A stretch of DNA of 64,000 bases from positions 183,555,825 to 183,619,824 of the forward strand of contig NC_050096.1 of NCBI RefSeq assembly GCF_902167145.1, in the 5' to 3' direction. This DNA is from Zea mays. Its lineage: Eukaryota > Streptophyta > Magnoliopsida > Poales > Poaceae. The translations under genes and the position numbers were made by a program. Numbering within the stretch: the first letter of the stretch is position 1; each line of letters opens with the position of its first letter. The notes under the pieces are model-generated. The model did no database searches and was not told where the DNA came from. It saw only the letters and a list, made by a program, of their open reading frames with translations. Below, one piece after another: positions 46,330 through 55,928 of the stretch.

Positions 46330-47398
46330 AGGCTCGGGGCCTGTTTCCTTCGCGGGGAAGGATCCTTTTCGGGGTATCCCCCTTTCCCGGTCCCTGTTGT
46401 AAGAGAGAGAAAGAGGAAAAGGAAAAGGATACGAAATCGAATGACGTGGCGTACCTTTTCTGACGCGGTCATTATGGCGAAGGCGAAGCGTCGCTCGCTT
46501 CTCCTGCCAGGGGCGCCGCCTGTCCCACCACGGATTTAATGCGACGGGGCGAGTGGTTCGCGAGGCGGCCGTTGCGCGTGCGCGAGCCGTTCGAGGAACG
46601 GAACACGGGCGCGTCGTCTTCACGCCGTGAGAGAGGGTTCTCTCGCTGCCCCTGGATGGGACGTAAGCTTGGATGACGACGTGACCGCTGCTCCTGCCCG
46701 CCTGCCACCACCATTACTGACGGCCCACTTTTGGCCGTATTGACCGTCGCGCCTGGCTGGCACTGCTGGGCCGTACGCAGGGTTGCCTCGAGTCGCGGTA
46801 CTGGTTCTGCAGTCGAGGAGGCATGGTAGTGGTGCAAGTGGCGGTGCAGTCGTTCGCACGTAGCAACCGGCGCGCCAGTTGAATGACACGTGGGCCTGGG
46901 CCCCCATGCTGGGTGCGTTGGAAGTCGGAGGGATGCGCCCACTTGGCGCGGTTGCATGCCGCCTGCATGGCTGCCCGCCCTTTCACCCGCTGGTCTGGGC
47001 GAAAGTGGAGGAATGCTTGTAACCGCCGGGCAGTTGCATGCACCGCGCGCGGCGGTTTGGATTCTTCTGCCCTGGGCCAGCTTGCATGACGCGTGGGACC
47101 CGGCCCTCGCGCCATGGGGGGAGGACCTTGGAGCGTGTTGGAGAAGACTCAGCCCGCGACGGCTGGGTACGCAGGTAGGGAGAGTCGCCTTTAAAAGGAG
47201 GGTGACCCCCTTGGAAAGCGACCATGTCTTCGCGCTCCCTCATGCATCGTGTCTTTCCACCTTCCGAGCCCCCGGATGGGGAACACCCGCAGTCCCTCCT
47301 TGTCGTTGGAGGAACGCAACTTCGTGGAAGTTGGTACCTTTCAGCCATCGTTCGGCTTCAAGGATTTTCATCAGTCAGCCCGGCTGCATCCCCTCGTC

Positions 47399-47424
47399 GG
47401 TGGTCACCCAAGACGGTGACCACC
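47399..47424. other. 10-bp hairpin in the 3' region of F
   Basis: GGTGGTCACC, CAAGAC and GGTGACCACC form a perfect stem with a six-base loop. Confidence 0.7.
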
Positions 47425-48282
47425 AGCCCCCTGGGTGGGGAGAAGCAAGCCGGGCTGCGATCTTGGTCCCGCCCTCAGCTTCAAGGATGTTCATCATCCT
47501 CGCTGGGGCGGAGGACGGGCTGGGCCGGAGCTCTACCTCCCGCGCGGGTTCGTGGGTCAGCCTCTCCTTCAGCATTTGAGGGAGAGGGCGCTCACTGGCC
47601 CTGCGAGAGGGGCGGACTTCGACAACGCGGGGCTGGTCGATGGCGGGCGTCGTCAGCTTCAGCGCGTTGGGTTCGTCGGCTTGGCTCCCGGCGCCCCCTC
47701 CTACCGCAAGGGCGGTTGTCGCGCCGCGCGCACGGGAGGACCGCCCAAGACGTCGCGCGTTGCTAGGGCGGCGTTCGTTTTCTGGGGCTGTCCTGCCTTT
47801 GCACCGGTATGGCGCCTCCGCGCGGAGGTCGGTGCCCCGCTCGTTCGGGAGGATCTGAGTGGGGATCTGCCGATGGGCTGACGGCCCCTGTCGTCGGTAC
47901 CGAGGTGGAGGCGGCTCGAGAAGTCCCCGTCGCCGACGGTATCACCGCCACCATCCGCGCTCCGGGCCTCCGGCTCTTTGTACTTGTCCTCGCCCCTCGA
48001 GCATCGGCGTGGGCGAGGGCAAGGTTGCAGCGGCGTTCGCCTTGTGGGGGCCTCGTTGCTCCGCGGGCCCCCTGATGTGGGGGGTTGTTCGTACCCGCGG
48101 AGGTGGAACCGGAGCTCCGTTCGTGATGGCATCTTGAATGCCGGTGTCTTGTTCATTGTGGCTGCCGAGGCCTGAACATGTGTGTATTTTTGGCGCGGAG
48201 CCGTGTTTTTTCCTCATTTCGAGCACTAAGACTCGCCTGTCGGCTATTTGAACCGCTTCACCAAGCGTGAGTTGCCCCGTGC

Positions 48283-49222
48283 AAAGGTGACGAGTGAGGT
48301 ATCCGTATCCCGGAGGCGTAGGAGTCCCTCGGCTCGGTCGGCCTTGCTGTCCGAGGCTTCTCTTACTTAGTTAAAGGAACCCCTCGGCTGCTCTTCGATG
48401 AGCCGAAGCCAGGGGTAGCGGAGTTAGCACGGACAGAGGTAGAGTTGGCTCGAAAAGAAGGCTTGGTCGGCCGGAGCCTGGCCGGGTCGTCAGCTGGCGG
48501 GACCGACGCCGGAGTTGAGTCGCCGAGGCCTCGGGCCGGGCTGATATCTTCGGGGGACAGCTGGCCGAGGCCTCGGAGTGACCGGCCGAGCCGTCTGCTC
48601 GGGCCGGATTCTTGGAGAAGACCCTGGCGGCGATGGCCCAGGCGTGGCGACGATGTCGTCCTTCAGAGTGGAGATTCTCCGACTGCTTCGCCGTCCGAGG
48701 CTAGGTCGGACCCCACTGAAGGTGTGGTTGACGCCGAGGGTGCTGCTGCTCCCTTCAACTTGTCAAGATCCGAGCCTGCAGGATCGGATTATCTTGTAGT
48801 GTGTGTTTTCTGCGGCCGCCGAGGCCCAAACACACCATCGTCGTGTTGTAAAGCTGTGTTTCCTTTCCTCTTGCTTCCAGTATCTGGACTTGTTTGTTGG
48901 TAACAGAATTGTTTGTGCGAGCGAGAGTTGCTTTTCACGGAAGGTGATGAGTGAGGTATCCGTATCCCGGAGGCGTAGGAATCCCTCGGCTCGGTCGGCC
49001 TTGCCGCTTACGCGCACTCTTTACTCGTCCATTGGGTTATGCCGCCGACACAGTCGAGAAGGCCCGAAATATCGTTCCGGCAGAGGAGCTTTCGGGCGTG
49101 AAGACTTGTTCGGTCCGCGGAATCACTTATCCGAGCGTGAGTTACTTATCGCAGAAGGTGACGAGTGAGGTATCCGTATCCCGGAGGCGTAGGAGTCCCT
49201 CGGCTCGGTCGGCCTTGGCTGC
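48283..49222. repeat. Three spaced copies of a 65-bp repeat in the 3' region of F
   Basis: The copies are at about 48285-48350, 48942-49007 and 49156-49221. Each starts AAGGTGACGAGTGAG and continues through GTATCCGTATCCCGGAGG to CTCGGCTCGGTCGGCCTTG, nearly identical. Confidence 0.85.
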
Positions 49223-49445
49223 TTACGTGTACTCCATCGTTTTCAGGATCCACTTTCGAAGTAGTCGAAAAGCACGAAAGACATTCTGGCAGAAAAGATC
49301 TTTTTTCGAGGAAAAATTCGACGCAGAGGGGGTTCCCCCCTTTTAGCCCCCGAGGGAGGGTCGGGCTTTGCCGAGGCAAGGCTGACCCTTCCTTGATGAC
49401 TAAACTTTGTGTGTGAACGAGGTGTACGAACAACTTGAAAGCATC

Positions 49446-51715
49446 TTAAGGGTAGAAGCAACGTAGCTGTTGGATGTTCCAAGCGTTGTCGTAGACCTCG
49501 CCTTGACTGTTGGCCAGCTTGTATGTTCCGGGCTTCAGAACTTTGGCGATGACGAACGGCCCCTCCCAGGGAGGCGTGAGCTTGTGCCGCCCTCGGGCGT
49601 CTTGTCACAGCCGAAGCACCAGGTCGCCCACTTGGAGGTCTCGGGACCGAACCCCTCGGGCGTGGTAGCGTCGCAGGGACTGCTGGTACCGCGCCGAGTG
49701 TAGTAGGGCCATGTCCCGAGCCTCTTCCAGCTGGTCCAGTGAGTCTTCTCGATTAGCTTGGTTGCTTTGGTCGGCGTAGGCCCTCGTCCTTGGGGAACCG
49801 TATTCTAAGTCTGTGGGCAAGATGGCCTCGGCCCCATAGACTAGAAAGAACGCTTTGAAGCCTGTGGCTCGGCTCGGCGTTGTCCTCAGACTCCAGACCA
49901 CCGAGGGGAGCTCCTTCATCCATCGCTTGTCGAACTTGTTGAGGTCGTTGTAGATCTGAGGCTTGAGTCCTTGTAGAATCATGTCGTTGGCACGCTCTAC
50001 TTGCCCATTCGTCATGGGGTGAGCCACGGCGGCCCAGTCCACCCGGATGTGGTGATCCTCGCAGAAGTCCAGGAACTTTCTGCCGGTGAACTGGGTGCCG
50101 TTGTCGGTGATGATGGAGTTCGGAACCCCAAAGCGATGGATGATGTTGGTGAAGAACGCCACCGTCTGTTCGGACCTGATGCTGTTTAGGGGTCGGACCT
50201 CGATCCACTTGGAGAATTTGTCGATGGCGACCAACAGGTGCGTGTAGCCCCCGGGTGCCTTCTGCAAGGGGCCGACGAGGTCCAGACCCCACACAGCAAA
50301 AGGCCAGGTCTGCAGGGCCTGAGCGGGCAGGTGGGTCTGCCTTGCGTAGAACTGACACCCTTCGCAGGTGCGGACAATTTTAGTGGCGTCGGCCACCGCC
50401 ATCGGCCAGTAGAAACCTTGTCGGAAGGTGTTTCCAACAAGGGCTCAAGGCGCTGCGTGATGGCCACAAGCCCCCGAGTGTATCTCTTGTAGGAGCTCCT
50501 AGCCTTCGGCGATGGGAATGCATCGCTAGAGGATGCCTGAGGGGCTGCGGTGGTAGAGCTCCTTCCCGTCTCCCAGCAAGACGAACGACTTGGCGCGCCG
50601 CGCCAACCGCCGAGCTTCGGCTCGGTCGAGGAGTAGCTCTCCTCGGTGGAGATATTGCAGGTACGGGGTCTGCCAGTTTCGATCAGGCGTGACCCCGCTT
50701 TGCTCCTCCTCGACGTGCAGTGCCTCACCCTCGGGGGCCGAGGGTGCCTCGGGCTGGGCCGAGGGTGCCTCGGACTGAGCCAAGGGTGCCTCGGGCTCAG
50801 GCGTGTCGTCGATCTTGACGGAGGGCTGATGCAGGTCTCGGGAGAAGACGTCTGGGGGAACAGTTATTCGCCCCGAGGCTATTTTAGCCAGCTCATCCGC
50901 AGTCTCGTTGTAGCGTCGAGCGATGTGGTTGAGCTCGAGCCCGTAGAACTTGTCTTCTAGGCGCTGAACCTCATCGCAGTAGGCCTCCATCTTCGGGTCG
51001 CAGCAGTGGGAGTTCTTCATGACTTGGTCGATGACGAGTTGCGAGTCACCGCGAGCGTCGAGGCGTCGGACCCCTAGCTCGATGGCGATGCGCAACCCGT
51101 TGACCAGAGCCTCGTACTCAGCCACGTTGTTGGATGTTGGGAAGTGGAGGCGCAGCACGTAGCGCAGGTGCTTTCCGAGGGGTGAGATGAAGAGCAGGCC
51201 TGCGCCTGCTCCTGTCTTCATCAGCGACCCGTCGAAGAACATGGTCCAGAGTTCCGGTTGGATCGGAGCTGTTGGGAGCTGGGTGTCGACCCATTCAGCC
51301 ACGAAATCCGCCAGCACCTGGGACTTGATGGCCTTCCGAGGGGCGAACGAGATCGTTTCGCCCATGATTTCCACTGCCCACTTTGCAATTCTACCTGAGG
51401 CCTCTCGGCACTGGATGATCTCCCCCAGGGGGAAGGATGACACCACAGTCACCAGATGAGACTCGAAGTAGTGTCGCAACTTCCGCCGCGTGAGGATCAC
51501 CGCGTACAGCAGCTTCTGAATTTGTGGGTAGCGGATTTTGGTTTCGGACAGTACCTCACTGACGAAGTAGACTGGCCTCTGGACGGGCAGTGCATGCCCC
51601 TCTTCTCGTCTCTCAACCACAATCGCAGCGCTAACCACCTGAGTGGTCGCGGCGACGTAGATTAAGAGGGCTTCTCCGGCAGCGGGAGGCACCAAGATGG
51701 GCGCGTTCGTGAGGA
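49446..51715 (-). pseudogene. Pol of element F, distal part: RNase H domains and integrase (degenerate)
   Basis: Beyond solo LTR G the minus-strand pol continues with the connection RNase H (L-L-I-Y-V-A-A-T-T near 51670). The archaeal-type RNase H follows (M-F-F-D-G-S-L near 51240, then N-N-V-A-E-Y-E-A-L), the Tat signature. A Pro/Glu-rich linker with repeated E-A-P-S-A-Q comes next. Stops occur near 50526, 50503 and 50446, breaking the integrase N-terminal region. The integrase core is open from 50402 with catalytic residues in W-G-L-D-L-V-G-P, I-T-D-N-G-T-Q-F and G-Q-V-E-R-A-N. A TGA at 49605 interrupts the C-terminal part, which ends at TAA 49448-49446. Confidence 0.88.
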
Positions 51716-52739
51716 GCGCCTGTAACGCCCTGAATTTGGGGGTAGAATTTTTTCTTCTTTTCTCTCACCAAATTCGGCCGTTACTCTCTTTTCTCTTTCC
51801 TGTTTCGCTACTTCTTCCCAATTTCAAACCAGTATAGCGACAGTTGTCCGTGTCATGTATAAACCAAAACCTAAGTGTCATGGGTGTTGCATCATGCCGA
51901 AGCACATTTCTTTGTCTGATGTTGAGTGTTCGTCTCGTTCCGTTCCGGATTTCGATTCGCGATTTAATTCCGTTTAGTGGCCGTGCACGTCGTGGGTTTT
52001 CGATCCGCGAAGTGGCCCGGCCCAACCCAACCCAACCCAGCCCGGCCCGGCGCGCCCCTGGCGCCCACACCTCCCATGCGCCCCCTCTTCTCTCTCTCTC
52101 TCTCTCATTTGGATCTCCCGCGCAACAACCTCCCTCTCCCTCTTCCACCTCTCTCTCCCCGTGGTGCCCTAGGAATTGGAGACGGCGATCACCGGAATTT
52201 GGACCCCGAGGTGAGCCCCCCTCCCCTCCCCTTCTCCTCTCTCTCTCCCTCTCCCTCCCCTTCCCTTCCCTGCGCGCCCCCCTTCTCTCTCCCCTGCGCG
52301 CGGCGGCGCCCGCCCCACCCCGACCCCTCGCGGCGGCGGCGCCCGCCCCCATCCCGGCGCGGTGGCGGCGCCCGCCCCCCACCCTGGCCCGCGCGGCGGC
52401 GCCCGCCCCCTGCCCACCCGGCCCCGCGGCGCCCGCCCTCTGCCCTCCCAGCGCGGCGGTGCCCGCCCGCCCCCTGCCCCCCGGCGTGGCCCGCTCGCCT
52501 CTGCCCCCGGCGCGGCTCGGCCCCCGGCGCCCCCCCCGGCAGCTCGGCCCCCGGCGCGGCCCCCGCCCCCTGCCCTGCCCGGCCCCCGGCGGCTTGGCCC
52601 CAGCGTGCGTCGTTCTGGCCCTTGGCGTGGTTCGCGTGGCCTTGGCGTGGCTTCGCGCCTCCCCGTTTACCGCTAGCGCGTTCCCGCGTGCGCAAACCCG
52701 CGCTCGCGGTGATTATTTTGGTTGGTAGTCAATGTCAAA

Positions 52740-53075
52740 CTCCGTTAGTAAGCGTGCTGCGTCGCGCGCTTCGTCGCGCGACGGATTTGTCTAATTTCAG
52801 ATTCTATTTATGTCTTGCGTCGTGCGCTTCGTCGCGCGACGATCCATTTTAATTGCAGGTTGTTTAAGGTGTAACGTCACGCGTGTATTCACGCGACGTT
52901 CCACTTTAGACTCAGTTTAGTCGACGTATGCCATCGTGCGTTTCGTCGCGCAACGCTTAACGTCTCTTTTTAATTAGTGTGAAGTGTCTCGTTGCGTGCT
53001 CGGTCGCGCGACGAGTCGTTAATTGCTTAATTCGTTTTAGAGTGCTATGTCGCGCATCTCGCCGCGCGACAATCC
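52740..53075. repeat. Series of CGTCGCGCGACG-like palindromes in solo LTR G
   Basis: Six spaced units, roughly every 55-65 bp, each contain a form of GCGTCGTGCGCTTCGTCGCGCGACG. The core CGTCGCGCGACG is a perfect 12-bp palindrome, while some units carry changes such as CGTCACGCG or GTCGCGCAACG. Confidence 0.8.
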
Positions 53076-53349
53076 TTTTTATTTATCTTCATCTGCTTAT
53101 AATGATTAGACATGAAACATGACTTTACTTTATGCTAAACATAGTGTCTACATTAATTTCCTTCTATTAAGCGAGTGGTTAATTTATAATCATGTAACGT
53201 GACCGTTTCTCGACTGTATTTTTCTCTTTCTCTCTTAACCGTAATTGCGAGCCCGCGTGGAACGTCTGCTTACTTACTTCATTCTATTGTATGGTGTATT
53301 GTTCTTTCGTATTAAATATGTGGATGTATGTGTGTTTGCGCTCGCATAG

Positions 53350-54482
53350 AGAACGATCCGGTCGGAGAACCCGAAGAACTCGCAGGAGAAGCCCCTGAGC
53401 AGCAGTCGGTTGGTGGAGGCAAGTGTCCCTTGACCTATCTCTGTCCTATTCATTCTTTAATTCATCTCCCGCTTTACACATGTATACCTAAGGATTGACT
53501 AGCTTTTGTTATCCATGTCCTTGTTTACCTATATGGGTTGGATTATTATTGTTTAGCTTTATGCTATTGCTCAACTCTAATCAATGAACATGATGAGATT
53601 ATCTATGATACGCTGTTTCCCTTCTCTTATTATGATGTTGTACTCGTGGCCTTTAAGGGGGCTCGAGCGGTTTCTCGAGTGCCTCTCCGTAAGGACCTGT
53701 TCTATGGATGACCGCCCGGGAAAACAGTGCAACCATGAGGGTGGAATGGGGTGCCCTTAGCTGAATAATTAGAGGATCCGGGGTGTAGTTCGCTTAGCCG
53801 TTGTGCCGTCAATGGGGCTCGGTGTATGCGGCTCGCTCTGCCAAGTTTGGGTTCGCCCCTTGGGGAGGAGTGCGGTGCATTTAGGAAACCTAACGGGCGG
53901 CTACAGCCCCGGGGAACCTTCGTAAAGACTACGTAGTGAGACCCTGCCTATTCACCTTGGTAGTGTTTAAGGGTTTGATCGGCCCGAGGCAAGAGGGAAT
54001 CACGGCTTGTGGGTAAAGTGCACAACCTCTGCAGAGTGTTTGAAAACTGATATATCATCCGTGCTCGCGGTTATGAGCGGCCAAGGGAGCTCCAGTGATT
54101 AGTGGTACTTGATCAGAGACATTATGGTACAGGTGGCTATGAGATCGATGGTTCTCGTTATGACTATAGTGCTGGTAAGTGGTATTCTTTCCGTTTGGAA
54201 AGGGTACATCGGGCTAATAACTTGGGTTAATGCTAAAACCTGGCTTTCTATTAGTAAATAATAATCTGACCAACTAAAAGCAACTGCTTGACTTATCCCC
54301 ACATAAAGCTAGTCCACTATAGCCAAACAGGATACTTGCTGAGTATGTTGATGTGTACTCACCCTTGCTCTACACACCAAACCCGCCCATCCCTAGGTTG
54401 TCAGCATTGCAACCACTGCTCAGGAGAAGATGAAGTTGTGGAAGGAGACTTCCAGGAGTTCCAAGACTACGACGAGTTCTAG
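53350..54482 (+). CDS. Split acidic reading frame in solo LTR G (candidate)
   Basis: Exon 53350-53418 (69 nt), after CGCATAG, reads N-D-P-V-G-E-P-E-E-L-A-G-E-A and ends before GCAAGT, a GC-type donor. The second exon, 54424-54482 (59 nt) after CTGCTCAG, reads E-D-E-V-V-E-G-D-F and ends at TAG. The intron would be 1005 nt, against 956 nt in D. Phases are equal to those in the D LTR and the last exon is exactly as long. A possible upstream exon ends at 52210 before GTGAGC in a Ser/Pro-rich frame, unconfirmed. The function is unknown. Confidence 0.45.
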
Positions 54483-54745
54483 GCGTGGGTTAGCGGCAAC
54501 CCCCAGTCGGCTGCCTATGAAGGCCGCGGTTATCTACGTTTCGTTTTCGCACTTTGATTTATTGTAAAGACTATATGGACGTCTCAGACGTATGATGTAA
54601 TCGACTATTATTTCCCTTTTTGATACTATTTGAGCACTGTGTGATGAAGTCCATGTTATGTAACTGCTGTGTACGTGAATTGCTGATCCTGGCACGTACA
54701 TGGTTCGCATTCGGTTTGCCTTCTAAAACTGGGTGTGACAGCGCC

Positions 54746-55928
54746 TTCAGGTTCCCGAGGGCTTCCTCGGCCTCAGGGGTCCAAGTGAAGCACTCGGCCT
54801 TCCTTAAGAGGCGGTACATAGGCAGACCCCTTTCGCCGAGACGCGAGATGAAACGGCTCAGAGCCGCAAGGCATCCCGTGACTCTCTGTACGCCTTTCAA
54901 GTCCTTGATGGGCCCCATGCTGGTGATGGTCGCGATCTTCTCCGGGTTGGCCTCGATGCCCCGCTCGGAGACGATGAACCCCAAGAGCATGCCTCGGGAA
55001 CCCCGAAGACACACTTCTCAGGATTGAGCTTCACGCCTTTCGCCTTGAGACATTGGAATGTCACTTCAAGGTCGGAAAGGAGGTCAGAGGCTTTCCTCGT
55101 CTTGACTACGATGTCATCGATGTAAGCCTCGACCGTTTGGCCAATGTGTTCGCCGAACACGTGGTTCATGCACCGTTGGTACGTTGCACCCGCATTCCTC
55201 AGACCAAACGGCATTGTAACATAGCAGTACATGCCGAAGGGTGTGATGAAAGAAGTCGCGAGCTGGTCGGACTCTTTCATCCTGATTTGGTGATACCCTG
55301 AGTAGGCATCGAGGAAAGACAGGGTTTCGCACCCAGCAGTGGAATCCACGATTTGGTCGATGCGAGGCAGAGGGTAGGGAACCTTCGGACATGCTTTGTT
55401 TAGACCAGTGTAGTCTACACACATCCGCCATTTCCATCCTTTCTTTCTCACAAGCACGGGGTTGGCAAGCCATTCGGGATGGAATACCTCTTTGATGAAC
55501 CCCACCACCATTAGCTTGTGGATCTCCTCGCCTATGGCTCTGCGCTTTTCTTCGTCGAATCGGCGCAGAGGCTGCTTCACGGGTTGAGCTCTAGCTCGGA
55601 TATCCAGCGAGTGCTCGGCGACATCCCTCGGTATTTCGGGCATGTCCGAGGGACTCCACGCGAAAACGTCGGCGTTTGCGCGGAGAAAGTCGGCGAGCAT
55701 TGCTTCCTATTTGGGGTCGAGCTCGGAGCCGATCCGGATCTGCTTGGAGGCGTCGCTGCTAGGGTCGAGGGGGACGGATTTAACCGTCTCCACTGGCTCG
55801 AAGTTGCCGGCGTGGCGCTTCACGTCTGGCGCCTCCTTAGAGAGGCACTCCAGGTCGGCGATGAGGGCCTCGGATTCGGCGAGGGCCTCGGCGTACTCCA
55901 CGCACTCGACGTCGCATTCGAACGTGTG
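54746..55928 (-). pseudogene. Pol of element F, proximal part: reverse transcriptase (degenerate)
   Basis: On the minus strand a linker after the protease runs from 55928, with a TAG near 55708, to the frame starting M-L-A-D-F-L-R-A-N at 55700. RT motifs follow: C-V-D-Y-T-G-L-N-K-A-C-P, then F-L-D-A-Y-S-G-Y-H-Q-I and A-Y-I-D-D-I-V-V-K near 55120. A frameshift near 55000 moves to the frame L-G-F-I-V-S-E-R-G-I-E-A-N, which runs into G at 54745. The rest of pol resumes at 51715. The RT active-site aspartates are present but the protein is interrupted. Confidence 0.88.

Larger units (their letters stand above)
45387..49445 (-). other. Long non-coding 3' region of element F
   Basis: Between the pol stop (49446) and the LTR there are 4 kb of G/C-rich DNA with no recognisable protein. 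Reading frames up to 229 codons exist on the plus strand, but they are Arg/Ala/Gly/Ser-rich and overlap in several frames, as expected from base composition. The region holds a perfect hairpin (45484-45513), three tandem 74-bp repeats (46117-46329), a second hairpin (47399-47424) and three spaced copies of a 65-bp repeat. A polypurine tract (minus strand GAGGCTCGGGGGCTAC) abuts the LTR. Confidence 0.75.
51721..54740 (+). mobile_element. Element G: solo LTR of a long-LTR gypsy element (probably Tekay/Del clade)
   Basis: A 3020-bp block starts TGTAACGCCCTGAATTTGG and ends CTGGGTGTGACA, flanked by the perfect duplication GCGCC (51716-51720 and 54741-54745). It has no gag, pol or second LTR, so it is a single LTR left after recombination between the two LTRs of a full element. 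Its start, length and internal blocks shared with the D LTR (for example ACAACCTCTGCAGAGTGT) point to the Tekay/Del clade, possibly Prem1/Xilon. It lies in the pol of F, between RT and RNase H, in the opposite orientation to F. Confidence 0.88.

Noticed and set aside
46890..47766. Plus-strand frames of 229 and 180 codons in the 3' region of F
   Set aside because: Arg/Ala/Gly/Ser-rich, several frames open at once in G/C-rich DNA, no family resemblance and no clear splice plan.
51844..52852. Overlapping plus-strand frames of about 290 codons in solo LTR G
   Set aside because: They are Pro/Ala/Arg-rich in two frames over a C-rich repetitive stretch, so composition explains most of them. Only the segment up to 52210 is kept as a possible upstream exon of the split ORF.
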